The notes under the pieces are model-generated. The model was given only the letters and a program-made list of their open reading frames with translations. It did not search any database and was not told the DNA's origin. DNA of 45,310 bases from Saprospiraceae bacterium (GTDB lineage: Bacteria > Bacteroidota > Bacteroidia > Chitinophagales > Saprospiraceae), in assembly GCA_022842725.1 (NCBI GenBank), contig JALHOZ010000037.1, forward strand, positions 1 through 45,310, written 5' to 3'. Positions 34,518 to 42,725 of this stretch are shown here, in pieces; positions within the stretch are counted from its first letter, which is position 1, and each line of letters opens with the position of its first letter. The position numbers were made by a program, and so were the translations under genes.

Positions 34518-35757
34518 ATTCATTTTGTAGTCGGCCATTCAACCATACGCGTTGAACGTGATTGGTTCCGAAGTGATAAAACATATAGGCCAGATTAGGA
34601 ATTTGATCCGTAAGGAAAAAGTTTGCTGACTTTCCTACAGTAATGCTGCCATGACTGTTTTGAATCTCCATGGCGTAAGCTCCGTTGATGGTTGTCGCGT
34701 TAAAAACCTCCTCAGGAGATAATTTCATTTTATGGCACGCGATAGACATCATCAGTGTCATATTTCCTGAAGGGCTTGAGCCGGGATTATAGTCTGTAGC
34801 CAGTGCAATGCCCAATCCGGAATCAATCATCTGCCGGCATGGTGCATAAGGAATGTCTAAAAAAAATGAAACGTTGGGTAATGCGGTTGGAATGGTGTCA
34901 GAATTTTTGAGGCATTCAATTTCTTCCTGTCCGATTCTTTCCAGATGGTCTACCGATACGGCATGATGTTTTACACCTACCTGAACGCCACCTGAATTTG
35001 CCAGTTCATTTGCGTGGATTTTGGCTTTGAGTCCCAAAGATGCCGCTTTTTCCAAAATATGATCGGTCTCATCTACGGTGTAGAAACCCTCGTCGCAAAA
35101 AACATCACAATAATCTGCCAATTGATTTTCGGCAATATAAGGCAACATTTTTTCTGTTATGATTCGGATATACGCTTTTCTGTCTGACTTATATTGGGTT
35201 GGAATAGCATGAGCTCCCAAAAAAGTTGCTTTTATTTCGGCGTCAGTTGTTTCTTTTAACCTACGAATCACAGTCAACATATTGATTTCACTCTCAAATG
35301 TCAAACCGTAACCACTTTTGATTTCTATAGCACCTGTGCCGAGTGAGATTACTTCTTTCAACCTAGAGTAAGCATCCCGATATAAATCGTCAGGATCGGC
35401 TTTTTGAAGTTTTTCTGCTGAATTCAGGATTCCTCCTCCTGCCCTGGCTATTTCTTCATATGTTTTTCCCTGAAGTCGGAGTACAAATTCATTTTCTCTG
35501 CTTCCTGCAAAAACGATATGACTATGGCTGTCACACCAGGTAGGCATAAGGATTGTGTTTTGTGCATCCAAAACCAAATCAGCCCGTTCAGGGCAGTCTG
35601 TCATCTGACCAAATTCCAGTATTTTGGTATCAAAAAGAATGTAGGCATCGTGAATGATACCTACATTTTTCATTTGATCACCTTTTTTGAAGGAATTATC
35701 TGCATTGGTTGTTACCCCGTAAATACTTTTGATATTTTTGATTAAGGTTGTTCTCAT
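34516..35757 (-). CDS. hutI: Imidazolonepropionase
   Basis: A 413-residue amidohydrolase. Metal and substrate motifs are DSHSHIVFAGSRENEF (His78, His80; the SRxxEF context is typical of HutI), FLGAHAIPTQYK, KIHANELANSGGVQVG, and ATDYNPGSSPSGNMTLMMSIAC (metal Asp and family-specific stretch). It opens the imidazolone ring to N-formimino-L-glutamate, the third step of histidine degradation. Other hut genes are not in this window. It follows the thioredoxin-SPOR gene by 32 nt on the same strand, which may be a chance pairing. Confidence 0.95.
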   Translation of the reverse strand: MRTTLIKNIKSIYGVTTNADNSFKKGDQMKNVGIIHDAYILFDTKILEFGQMTDCPERADLVLDAQNTILMPTWCDSHSHIVFAGSRENEFVLRLQGKTYEEIARAGGGILNSAEKLQKADPDDLYRDAYSRLKEVISLGTGAIEIKSGYGLTFESEINMLTVIRRLKETTDAEIKATFLGAHAIPTQYKSDRKAYIRIITEKMLPYIAENQLADYCDVFCDEGFYTVDETDHILEKAASLGLKAKIHANELANSGGVQVGVKHHAVSVDHLERIGQEEIECLKNSDTIPTALPNVSFFLDIPYAPCRQMIDSGLGIALATDYNPGSSPSGNMTLMMSIACHKMKLSPEEVFNATTINGAYAMEIQNSHGSITVGKSANFFLTDQIPNLAYMFYHFGTNHVQRVWLNGRLQNE

Positions 35758-35789
35758 AAAAATCTACTTATATTAAGAAAAGTAAGTAT

Positions 35790-36563
35790 TTACAGGATGA
35801 TGGCGTCCATTTGATTTTCAGTTTTCAAAATTTCTTTAAACTTTTGAGCTTCATCTATTTGTTCGAACTGACCTATAAAAACCCTGAAAACGATTTTTTG
35901 ATTGATAAAGTCATTTTTAACAGTGACAGGTTCGGTATACAATTGATTGAGTTTTTGAATAAAAAACTCTGCGGATTCATATTTTTCAAAAACACCTACC
36001 TGCAGCTTATAAATTTTTTGGTTTTTGGTTTCTTTTTGGAAGTCAGCTTCTTCCTCCGCACTTAATTTCATCTCTGCCGGTTTTGAGGCAACAGGAACCA
36101 ACATAGTAGGTGCCGTGTTTGCAGAGTGCGGTATGACTTTTTTATTGACAGGTTCATTGTGTCTTAGCAAAATTTCTTTTAAGATCCGCGGCGTAACTGT
36201 TTTTTCAATCCTTTCGATCATAATGCCTTCAGAGTTGAATATGAGTAAAGTTGGAAGATATTTTACATCAAATTGATTTTTGATTTCATATCCTTCTTTT
36301 TGATCAATATCAATCTTTAAGGCTACATATTCCTGTTGCAGGATGTTTATAATCTGTTCATCCGCAAAAGTGGTTTGATCCATCCAGGTGCACGGACTGC
36401 ACCATTTAGCATGAAAATCCAGAAAAATGAGTTTTCCTTCCTGACTTGCTTTTTCTTTAGCCTCTCTGATGTCCATAGTGTTTGTCATAAACGGACTTTC
36501 TTTTGCATTGAGGCTGATCAACTGACCGACTATGGTTAAAGAAATTAAAACGAATCTTAACAT
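35790..36563 (-). CDS. Exported thioredoxin-fold protein fused to a SPOR domain
   Basis: A 257-residue protein with a signal-like N-terminus (1-20). A thioredoxin-like domain (about 28-140) holds FLDFHAKWCSPCTWMD (Cys55, Cys58) and the cis-Pro motif YLPTLLIFN, typical of DUF255/thioredoxin_7-type periplasmic thioredoxins. A linker with Pro/Ala/Glu-rich sequence follows. The C-terminus (about 184-257) matches the SPOR pattern (KIYKLQVGVFEKYESAEFFIQKL, VFRVFIGQFEQIDEAQKFKEIL). SPOR domains bind denuded glycan strands at the division septum, so the fusion may place a disulfide reductase at septal peptidoglycan (inference). Confidence 0.85.
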   Translation of the reverse strand: MLRFVLISLTIVGQLISLNAKESPFMTNTMDIREAKEKASQEGKLIFLDFHAKWCSPCTWMDQTTFADEQIINILQQEYVALKIDIDQKEGYEIKNQFDVKYLPTLLIFNSEGIMIERIEKTVTPRILKEILLRHNEPVNKKVIPHSANTAPTMLVPVASKPAEMKLSAEEEADFQKETKNQKIYKLQVGVFEKYESAEFFIQKLNQLYTEPVTVKNDFINQKIVFRVFIGQFEQIDEAQKFKEILKTENQMDAIIL

Positions 36564-36964
36564 ATCTTTGAATTTATGGTATAAAATATTATATTATAAT
36601 TATTTGGTATTTATAAAAAGCCTATTACCAATACACTGTGTAATACAAATGCTGTACCAATTTTTTAAAAAAATCAAAATTTCTTGTAATATATTGATTA
36701 TATATTTATATAATATACTGTATTATAGTTATATAAGTATAATGTATAAATTTAATTTATTCATAAAGCCAGGATACTGTTATTATTTACTTAATGTAAA
36801 AAGACCGGCTTGTCTACTCATACTGATCAGATCATTTTGCACAACAGTAGGAGATTATTTTAGAAAAAAAAATAAAAAATCATGTACATTATTTGTGATT
36901 TCAAATTTAGTTATATCTTTGCGTCGCTTTTACAGAAAAGCTGAAATTAATAAAAGAAATCCAC
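36564..36964. other. AT-rich intergenic region between the thioredoxin-SPOR gene and the tRNA pair
   Basis: About 400 bp of very AT-rich sequence, including a stretch of alternating TATAT tracts near 36690-36750. The 148-codon frame crossing it (36532-36978) has low-complexity Ile/Tyr/Lys/Asn composition and runs into the tRNA, so I do not regard it as a gene. The right end holds the tRNA promoter (36892-36921). I see no other gene, riboswitch or repeat. Confidence 0.6.
36892..36921 (+). promoter_or_regulatory. Bacteroidota-type promoter of the tRNA-Ser/tRNA-Pro operon
   Basis: TTTG at 36892-36895 and TATCTTTG at 36914-36921 are separated by 18 nt, close to the family consensus TTTG-N19-TAnnTTTG. 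Transcription should start near 36928, leaving a leader of about 37 nt before the first tRNA. This is the best promoter in the window. Confidence 0.75.
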
Positions 36965-37051
36965 GGTGGGGTGGGTGAGTGGCTTAAACCAACAGTTTGC
37001 TAAACTGTCGTACTGGAAACGGTACCGGGGGTTCGAATCCCCCCTCCACCG
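36965..37051 (+). tRNA. tRNA-Ser (anticodon GCT)
   Basis: An 87-nt cloverleaf. The 7-bp acceptor (GGTGGGG with CTCCACC, one G-U pair) and D-stem GGT/ACC are intact. The anticodon stem is ACAGT/ACTGT with loop TTGCTAA, giving anticodon GCT at 36999-37001. A long class II variable arm is present, and the T-arm is GGGGG-TTCGAAT-CCCCC. The discriminator base is G at 37051, and CCA is not encoded. It reads AGC/AGU serine codons. Confidence 0.95.
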
Positions 37052-37082
37052 CGTTTCCACTCATCTTCATCGATAAGATATT

Positions 37083-37157
37083 CGGGACATAGCGCAGCCC
37101 GGTTAGCGCACTTGGTTTGGGACCAAGGGGTCGTAGGTTCGAATCCTACTGTCCCGA
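37083..37157 (+). tRNA. tRNA-Pro (anticodon TGG)
   Basis: A 75-nt cloverleaf with acceptor CGGGACA/TGTCCCG, discriminator A (37157) and no encoded CCA. The anticodon stem CTTGG/CCAAG has loop TTTGGGA, giving anticodon TGG (37118-37120), which reads CCA and, by wobble, other proline codons. The T-arm has the GTTCGAAT consensus. It follows tRNA-Ser by 31 nt and is followed by a strong terminator, so both tRNAs come from one short transcript. Confidence 0.95.
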
Positions 37158-37160
37158 CAT

Positions 37161-37191
37161 AAAGCCTTCCTTTCGGGAAGGCTTTTTTTTT
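37161..37191 (+). terminator. Rho-independent terminator of the tRNA operon
   Basis: A 10-bp stem (37161-37170 with 37176-37185: AAAGCCTTCC/GGAAGGCTTT) with loop TTTCG is followed by a run of T to 37191. It lies 4 nt after tRNA-Pro. Confidence 0.9.
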
Positions 37192-37368
37192 ATTTGTATT
37201 TTGGTAGGCTGCTGAGTGTTAGGGTTGTTTTGCATAAATTTTTCTGACTAAAATTTCTTAAAAAAATGTTTGTCTAAATATTATTAATACATTTAATGTA
37301 TATTTTAAAAATAATTCTTTTCTTTGTGAATCATTTAGTAAAACTCTTATTATCAAGTTAATAAAGAT

Positions 37369-38304
37369 ATGTTAAGCAGAAGGAGTGTTCGGATCAAGGT
37401 TATGCAACTTCTTTATTCTATAAACAGGGATGAAGAAATGACCAAAGACCAGTTGGTTAAAGAATATTGGAAGAGAATTGAAGAAACCTATCAGATATTA
37501 TTATTTAATTTGTATCTGATTGAAAATATTTGTAAAGTTTCTGCTGAAGATTTTGAAAAAAGGAAAAGCAAACATTTACCAACAGAACAGGATAAAATTT
37601 TCACACCATTTCTCTGGACCAATGAGATCATATCGTTTTTAGCAAAAAACAGTAAATTGCATAAAGTCTTCGAAAAGTCCGGTTTTCAACAAAAAGCGGA
37701 TAAAGATCATTTCCGTACGATTTACACTGAATTTTCCAAACAAGATGCTTATATATCGCTCATTGGTAAGGAGTTAACTCACGAAGAGTTGGTAGAGCTG
37801 CTATTAGAATTCTATCGTTTCTGCAGAAGTAATGAGCTTTTTAATGAAATTGTTGAAGATCATTTTGCGAATTGGGAATCAGACAAATCTTTAGTCATAG
37901 GAGCCATCAAAAAAATATTGAAACAACTGCCGGATGCAGAAGAAAATTTCTTCGAAGAATACTATCCCGAAAGAGAAGCAACAAAAGATTACGGAGAATT
38001 TCTACTTTTGGGAACTTTTGGCGAGGATTTTGCGTTACTGGATATAATCAAACCCGTATTAAAGAATTGGGATTCAGAACGTGTGGCCGTGATTGATATG
38101 ATTATATTAAAAATGGCAGTTGCAGAATTTTTATATTGCACTACAATTCCCCCAAAAGTCACACTGAATGAATTTGTGGATGTTGCCAAGGATTACAGTA
38201 CATCTAAAAGCAAGGAGTTTATAAACGGGGTTCTCGACAAGCTCCTTGAAGATCTTAAATCCAACGGTAGTTTAAAAAAGGAAGGAAGGGGTTTGGTTGA
38301 TTAA
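37369..38304 (+). CDS. nusB: Transcription antitermination factor NusB (long Bacteroidota form)
   Basis: A 311-residue protein whose start (MLSRRSVRIKVMQLLYSI) and C-terminal third (about 215-300: EDFALLDIIKPVLKNWDSERVAVIDMIILKMAVAEFL, VTLNEFVDVAKDYSTSKSKEFINGVLDKL) are the NusB fold, with the conserved DRxxxID-like segment written as SERVAVID. NusB is about 140 residues in E. coli; Bacteroidota carry an insert of about 150 residues after the first helices, seen here at about 60-200. It binds boxA RNA with NusE for rRNA antitermination. The small secreted-protein gene follows at 38332. The 177 bp upstream hold no clear promoter consensus. Confidence 0.92.
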   Translation: MLSRRSVRIKVMQLLYSINRDEEMTKDQLVKEYWKRIEETYQILLFNLYLIENICKVSAEDFEKRKSKHLPTEQDKIFTPFLWTNEIISFLAKNSKLHKVFEKSGFQQKADKDHFRTIYTEFSKQDAYISLIGKELTHEELVELLLEFYRFCRSNELFNEIVEDHFANWESDKSLVIGAIKKILKQLPDAEENFFEEYYPEREATKDYGEFLLLGTFGEDFALLDIIKPVLKNWDSERVAVIDMIILKMAVAEFLYCTTIPPKVTLNEFVDVAKDYSTSKSKEFINGVLDKLLEDLKSNGSLKKEGRGLVD

Positions 38305-38331
38305 CATTTGTTAACATATCAATTTTGTCCC

Positions 38332-38898
38332 ATGCAAAACAACATTTCCAGTACATTTTTTAGTGGCATGTTATGTGTCCTTTTTTCCGGTGCTTTAGTA
38401 GCCCAAAATGAACGTGATATACATTTGTTATATAACACTGTTCCTGTAAATGCCCGTGTGACCGATAGTGCTGAAGTAATTCAGATTCTGAATACCTTAC
38501 CTGGCTATATGGATGGATATGAGGGTATAGGAACAGAAACCCGGAAACAACCAGTAGCCGAAAATACAGATGTTAAGGAACTGCAACCATCTAATGCCGG
38601 AGCTTATGTAGTTTCCTCTGTTTTTTATAACATTCCGTTCAGAGAAGGATTTGCAGTTTTGGATGATGAGGCTGCACTCATGTTGGATGATATCATCGCC
38701 GAATTAAAAAAATATCCTTCCAAAGGGGTCATCATTTCTATTTTCAATGATTATGTGTTTACCAATATATATAAAAACAGGGTCAACGCTATAAAATCTT
38801 ACATGAAAATTGAAGGCATCACACAAGACCGTATTAAATTAAATTATCTCGACGGCACATCAAATCAAAATCTCCTGAAAGTACATTTTATTGAATAA
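38332..38898 (+). CDS. Small secreted protein with degenerate OmpA-like C-terminal domain
   Basis: The ATG at 38332 gives 188 residues with a clear signal peptide (ending LFSGALVAQ). A TTG 24 nt upstream is in frame but adds residues ahead of the signal, so I prefer the ATG. The C-terminal ~90 residues follow the OmpA-domain order: NIPFREGFAVLDDEAALMLDDII, then ELKKYPSKGVIISIFND, a helix with NRVNAIKSYM, then GITQDRIKLNYLDG. The peptidoglycan-contacting Asp and Arg (TD...LS..RA) are mostly lost; NR remains. The nearest analogue is an OmpA/MotB fold without the usual ligand site. It sits 27 nt after nusB; the function is unknown. Confidence 0.65.
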   Translation: MQNNISSTFFSGMLCVLFSGALVAQNERDIHLLYNTVPVNARVTDSAEVIQILNTLPGYMDGYEGIGTETRKQPVAENTDVKELQPSNAGAYVVSSVFYNIPFREGFAVLDDEAALMLDDIIAELKKYPSKGVIISIFNDYVFTNIYKNRVNAIKSYMKIEGITQDRIKLNYLDGTSNQNLLKVHFIE

Positions 38899-38962
38899 AA
38901 ATAGCAAGTTTATCAGAAATCTTAGTGTCTAAAACATTCAGAAATTTTGAATATTTGTTAAT

Positions 38963-39002
38963 AAAAAAGGAACTTTTTCGCCATTGAAAAAGTTCCTTTT
39001 TT
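38963..39002. terminator. Strong bidirectional terminator with 17-bp perfect stem
   Basis: AAAAAAGGAACTTTTTC (38963-38979) pairs perfectly with its complement at 38986-39002 across a six-base loop. Poly-T ends on both strands fit termination of the plus-strand nusB pair and the minus-strand gene ending at 39024. Confidence 0.9.
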
Positions 39003-39023
39003 GATACAGCTTTTAACTATTAT

Positions 39024-40028
39024 TTACCCGTTAAACAGGCCGTCATATTCACTACTTTTTCCTTTTATCTGCATTTGCGGTGTTTTAAGCTCGAGTATAT
39101 CGTCAGTCTTTTCAGATCCACCAAGCAATAAAAGGGTTGATTTTTTTTCGTATTCTTCAAGCATCTGTAAACCTTGTTCTTCAAATACGCCGTTTTGTAA
39201 ATCGATTGAACTCATAAAATCTGAAGAGATTTCCATAAATCTTTCCATCTCTCCCACTTTATTAGCAACGTCATCAGCAATGTGTTCCATTGCCTGATCA
39301 AACAAAGCTCTTTTATCAGCGTCACCTTTGATAATGCTCATGGCTGACCGCATGGCAGAATGGCTTGCACGAATGGCTTTTCTTTCCTGTTCTTTTACTT
39401 TTACCTGATCTTTGGTATCTTCAATCAGTATTTCTGAATTGCTGTACATTTTACTTAAGATTCTGTACAATACGGACATTTTTGAATGAAGGGCTGTATA
39501 TTTTTCGTTTGATTCCTGAAGGCGTGCTGCTTTTCTGCTTGCCAAAAGCATGGCGCTTTCATTATTTTGTTCTTTGGCCTTTTTGGCAATGATAATATTG
39601 GTGTTAATTTCCTTATTGTTCTCTTCGACAATGGTGACAAGTTTTCTCATTTGGCCTTTGAGATTATCGAGTTGTCCTCCCATTTTGCGAAGATTACTTT
39701 CCAGGTCGCTGATATAATTTTTAAGGATACCAATAGGATCAATGGTCACAAAAATGCCGGTAATCCAACGCATAACGCTTTTGTAGAAATAAGATACAAG
39801 AGTACGCCACTTAGGGTCCAAAACCATATAAATGATAACACCCAATATACCTAGCAAAGCAACTATGCCAAGGGTATTTTGCAACATCAATAATATCTGA
39901 GCGCTGAATTTAAAAAGTACAAAAGCAAGACCTCCCAAAAGAGCGATCAGAAAAAATGCACCGGTTTTTCCTTCGGGCTTTTGCCAGAAAGTTTTAGGAG
40001 TATATCCTGAATCAGGGTATGAAGACAT
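39024..40028 (-). CDS. Membrane-anchored PspA/IM30-like coiled-coil protein
   Basis: A 334-residue protein I do not recognise as a named family. Two hydrophobic helices (about 23-42 and 52-70) precede an amphipathic segment (WRTLVSYFYKSVMRWITGIF, 74-93), then DPIGILKNYISDLESNLRKM and long helices to about 270, with NNESAMLLASRKAARLQ (155-171). This layout mirrors PspA/Vipp1 (amphipathic helix, DP, hairpin of long helices, gne-lA pattern), members of the ESCRT-III-like superfamily, but PspA has no transmembrane helices. The C-terminal part is short and partly disordered (GGSEKTDD). It may remodel or guard the inner membrane (inference). It has its own -7 element at 40069-40076, and the second coiled-coil gene lies 65 bp upstream. 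Confidence 0.6.
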   Translation of the reverse strand: MSSYPDSGYTPKTFWQKPEGKTGAFFLIALLGGLAFVLFKFSAQILLMLQNTLGIVALLGILGVIIYMVLDPKWRTLVSYFYKSVMRWITGIFVTIDPIGILKNYISDLESNLRKMGGQLDNLKGQMRKLVTIVEENNKEINTNIIIAKKAKEQNNESAMLLASRKAARLQESNEKYTALHSKMSVLYRILSKMYSNSEILIEDTKDQVKVKEQERKAIRASHSAMRSAMSIIKGDADKRALFDQAMEHIADDVANKVGEMERFMEISSDFMSSIDLQNGVFEEQGLQMLEEYEKKSTLLLLGGSEKTDDILELKTPQMQIKGKSSEYDGLFNG

Positions 40029-40068
40029 GTGATTGTATTTATAAATTTTAAAAAATGCTTATTAATGA

Positions 40069-40076
40069 CAAATGTA
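40069..40076 (-). promoter_or_regulatory. Bacteroidota -7 element (TACATTTG) for the PspA-like gene
   Basis: Minus-strand TACATTTG matches TAnnTTTG and lies 40 nt upstream of the ATG at 40028, so the PspA-like gene may be transcribed on its own as well as from the upstream promoter. Confidence 0.4.
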
Positions 40077-40093
40077 AAAATAAATGTGATTTT

Positions 40094-40645
40094 TCAGACA
40101 ATTCTGTTGAATAATTCTAAGTCATTATCCAATTCTTTTTCCAACAAAGAATAGGTATGAACAAATTGTTGGCGCGTATCTTCAATTTTATGACTTGTGG
40201 ATTCAATATCATTGTCCATATCTTTTAGTTTTGATTCTATTAACAATAGTTCTTCCTTTAATTTTTCAATTTTAGTGATGTTTTCTAATTTTTTTTGTTG
40301 GAGTCTGTCTACCTCAAGCTGTTTTGACTCTACATGGTTTGTGATTTGATTTTTTAGAGCCAGGGCAAATGCTTCTTTTTCCTTTTTTAATACCTGTTGG
40401 TAATAGTTTACACTTTGTACCAGTTTTTCTTTACTAAATCCCATGGTTTCAGCAGTCACAAAAGCACTTTTTGCTGCTGTGAATTCATCCATTCCCAGAG
40501 CACATAAACTACTGTAGGATTTTTTAAACTTGATGTAATCCATATCAGAAGTTGCTTTGGACTTGATAGCTTCCAATAACTTTTGATATACTTTTTCATT
40601 AAATGATCCTTCTATGGCAAATATATCTTTGAGGTCAATACTCAT
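40094..40645 (-). CDS. Coiled-coil protein of unknown function (183 aa)
   Basis: No family recognised. The first ~85 residues form a compact helical region (IFAIEGSFNEKVYQKLLEAI, YSSLCALGMDEFTAAKSAFVTAETMGFS), and from about 85 to 170 there are strong heptads of Leu/Ile with charged flanks (KKLENITKIEKLKEELLLIESKLKDMDNDIESTSHKIED). No signal or membrane segment is seen, so it is cytoplasmic. It is on the same strand as, and 65 bp upstream of, the PspA-like gene, so it is a candidate partner, as PspF/PspM-type partners pair with PspA (inference by position only). Confidence 0.6.
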   Translation of the reverse strand: MSIDLKDIFAIEGSFNEKVYQKLLEAIKSKATSDMDYIKFKKSYSSLCALGMDEFTAAKSAFVTAETMGFSKEKLVQSVNYYQQVLKKEKEAFALALKNQITNHVESKQLEVDRLQQKKLENITKIEKLKEELLLIESKLKDMDNDIESTSHKIEDTRQQFVHTYSLLEKELDNDLELFNRIV

Positions 40646-40659
40646 GTATTAAATTTTGA

Positions 40660-40667
40660 CAAAATTA
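40660..40667 (-). promoter_or_regulatory. Bacteroidota -7 element (TAATTTTG) for the coiled-coil gene
   Basis: Minus-strand TAATTTTG ends 14 nt before the ATG at 40645, predicting a leader of only about seven bases. Confidence 0.45.
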
Positions 40668-40721
40668 ATCATTTGGAGCCAGAAAGAAAAATTCATCATA
40701 TAAAACCACAAAAAAAATCTA

Positions 40722-41363
40722 CTAAACCCTTGTTTTACTCTTTAAACTGTTATAATGATTTTCTATTAAACCTTCGTATAAGTTTTTATGATTGCTGTTT
40801 TCAGGATTGAACTCCGGGTCATACATACCGGATTGTAACCTTTGTCTGGCCATTTCAAAAACAGTCACAGCACATGCCACCGAAATGTTAAGACTTTGAA
40901 CCATTCCAAATTGCGGAATGATAAAATTTGTATCAAGATAAGGTTTCAGGTTGTTTGAAATACCGTCTCTTTCGTTTCCGAACACAAAAGCTACAGAGCT
41001 GGTCAGGTCCATTTCGTACAATGAAACGGATTCTTCTGATAAATGCGTTCCGGCAATAAGTTTATATCTGTTTCGTACTTCCGACATACATGAATCGGTG
41101 TCGTCATAAAAGTGAACATTGACCCATTTCAGGGCTCCGGAAGAACTATTCAGACCAACTGAAAGTTTTCGGGCGTTTTCACTATCTTCATTGTATAAAA
41201 CAAACACATCTCTAATCCCAACGGAATCACATGATCTGAGTACAGCCCCGATGTTATGTGGATCGTGGACGTTTTCCAGAACTATAGCAGCATTCAGCTG
41301 GCTGTTGGCAACGGCATGCTGTAATTTGATTTTTCTTTCTTCAGTAAGAAACCGGTCAACCAT
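40722..41363 (-). CDS. TrmH-family (SPOUT) tRNA/rRNA 2'-O-methyltransferase
   Basis: A 213-residue SpoU-class SPOUT methyltransferase. Motif 1 is NIGAVLRSCDSVGI with AIVLENVHDPHN before it; motif 2 is AFVFGNERDGIS; motif 3 is IIPQFGMVQSLNISVACAVTVFE, the SAM-binding trefoil knot. The order and the MVQSLNISVA wording resemble TrmH (Gm18 of tRNA) more than RlmB, and there is no N-terminal L30e-like RNA-binding domain as in RlmB. The substrate position is inferred. It follows the substrate-binding lipoprotein gene by 2 nt on the same strand. Confidence 0.85.
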   Translation of the reverse strand: MVDRFLTEERKIKLQHAVANSQLNAAIVLENVHDPHNIGAVLRSCDSVGIRDVFVLYNEDSENARKLSVGLNSSSGALKWVNVHFYDDTDSCMSEVRNRYKLIAGTHLSEESVSLYEMDLTSSVAFVFGNERDGISNNLKPYLDTNFIIPQFGMVQSLNISVACAVTVFEMARQRLQSGMYDPEFNPENSNHKNLYEGLIENHYNSLKSKTRV

Positions 41364-41365
41364 AA

Positions 41366-42724
41366 TTAATCGATTCGTTCAAAGCCATTATTTCTGAATT
41401 GAATGATGGCTATCCTTTTATTTTCGTAGTAATCAAAAGCATCAGTACCAATATTTTCATTATCGTCCTGATACGTTTTTTGCAGTTCAAATTCTGATTG
41501 AGTGTATGTTTGTAATTCTCCGGTAACGGCACTTTGGAAAAAATTACCATGCTGAACAAGATTCCTTCCGGTAAACATCATCATATCGTATCCTTTTAGT
41601 GCATCGGGAGTAGGAATTTCACCAAACAAATTGAAAAAACGCAACTTAAATTCTTTGACTTTGTAATCATTTTCGTCAATAAAATCGGAAATGGCTATTC
41701 TCATCTGCATGGAAGAATAATATTCGAAGTCAATACGGTCTGAATCCAATAACAGGGGCATGCCATAAACAATCAGTTGATTTGTGCCTTTGTCTGCACT
41801 CAACCGTCGGACCACAGAATATAACTTGTCTTCATCATTAAAAGAATAATAGGGCAGAATAACCACCTGTGGCGGATTGTTGTTAAAGAGATTAACAAAA
41901 GCAGTGTTAGGTGAAATAAGGCTATCTTTTGAGACCGCTATGTGTTTTAAAGAATATTGCGACCCCATCAAATTTTTGGCGACATCATTCATAAAGCTAA
42001 ACCATGCATTACCATCCTGATTTTGATGGGTGATTACGGCAATGTTGTCATACGAGTGGTTTGATACAACATGTTCCACTATTTTTTTGAAATGATCTTT
42101 GAGATTTGGTTTTAACTGGATGTAATATTCGTTTTGAGAAGCTATTTTTGTACTTGTTTGCCAGGGTGATATCAGGGTTATTTTTTTTTCTAAAGCTCCC
42201 GTTGCCATAGTTTTCAGGTCCTCTCTCTCAAAAGGACCTATAATCACATCGACAGAACCCGGAGTGATATCATTTATGGCTTGGGAAGCCTGAAAAGTGC
42301 TCATTTCAGTATCCACAACCTCCAGATTTATGTTTGCTCCTTCAGTTTCAAGATCTTCCAAAGCAAGGAGAATGCCTGCATAATATTGAACAAATCTGTT
42401 GTTTACCAGGTTAGAAACCTGATAGTGATCGCTATTGAGTGGAATAAACAATTTCAAATGATAAGTTTCTTTCCATTCCGTTTTTCCTGATTTTCCTACT
42501 ATTTTAGGTTTTATTATTTCTTTGACTTCAGGTACAGTTATCGGCTTTACCGAACCGGAGATGTCGTTCCAAATTATAGTATCAACAGGTAATACTGCGT
42601 ATTCTTTCAGGGTATCCTGTATGGTTTTTCCTATTTGTGGAGAGGGTAAAGGTTTATTAGCAGGAATCGTTTTCGGACTGCAAGCTATAAAAAATATGGT
42701 GATGCATACATATATAAAATTCAT
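41366..42724 (-). CDS. Periplasmic-binding-fold lipoprotein (type I substrate-binding / LpoA-like)
   Basis: The ATG at 42724, just past the guaA stop, gives 452 residues starting with a lipoprotein signal (IFFIACSPKT, Cys15); the longer frame from 42769 would overlap guaA without need. After a proline-rich linker, a large region (about 90-430) has the alternating beta/alpha layout of type I periplasmic binding proteins (ETYHLKLFIPLNSDHYQV, VDVIIGPFEREDLKTMATGAL, KITLISPWQTSTK, NIAVITHQNQDGNAWF). It resembles Bacteroidota ABC-type or LpoA-like lipoproteins that may bind amino acids or activate PBPs. No permease is nearby, so transport is unproven. It is coupled to guaA by a 1-nt gap. Confidence 0.75.
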   Translation of the reverse strand: MNFIYVCITIFFIACSPKTIPANKPLPSPQIGKTIQDTLKEYAVLPVDTIIWNDISGSVKPITVPEVKEIIKPKIVGKSGKTEWKETYHLKLFIPLNSDHYQVSNLVNNRFVQYYAGILLALEDLETEGANINLEVVDTEMSTFQASQAINDITPGSVDVIIGPFEREDLKTMATGALEKKITLISPWQTSTKIASQNEYYIQLKPNLKDHFKKIVEHVVSNHSYDNIAVITHQNQDGNAWFSFMNDVAKNLMGSQYSLKHIAVSKDSLISPNTAFVNLFNNNPPQVVILPYYSFNDEDKLYSVVRRLSADKGTNQLIVYGMPLLLDSDRIDFEYYSSMQMRIAISDFIDENDYKVKEFKLRFFNLFGEIPTPDALKGYDMMMFTGRNLVQHGNFFQSAVTGELQTYTQSEFELQKTYQDDNENIGTDAFDYYENKRIAIIQFRNNGFERID

Positions 42725-42725
42725 T

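Noticed and set aside
36532-36978. 148-codon open frame across the AT-rich gap
   Set aside because: Low-complexity Ile/Tyr/Lys/Asn composition typical of AT-rich noncoding DNA; overlaps the thioredoxin-SPOR start and runs into tRNA-Ser.
36965-37157. tRNA pair as a possible integration site for a mobile element
   Set aside because: No integrase, no repeated 3' tRNA fragment and no foreign-looking genes nearby.
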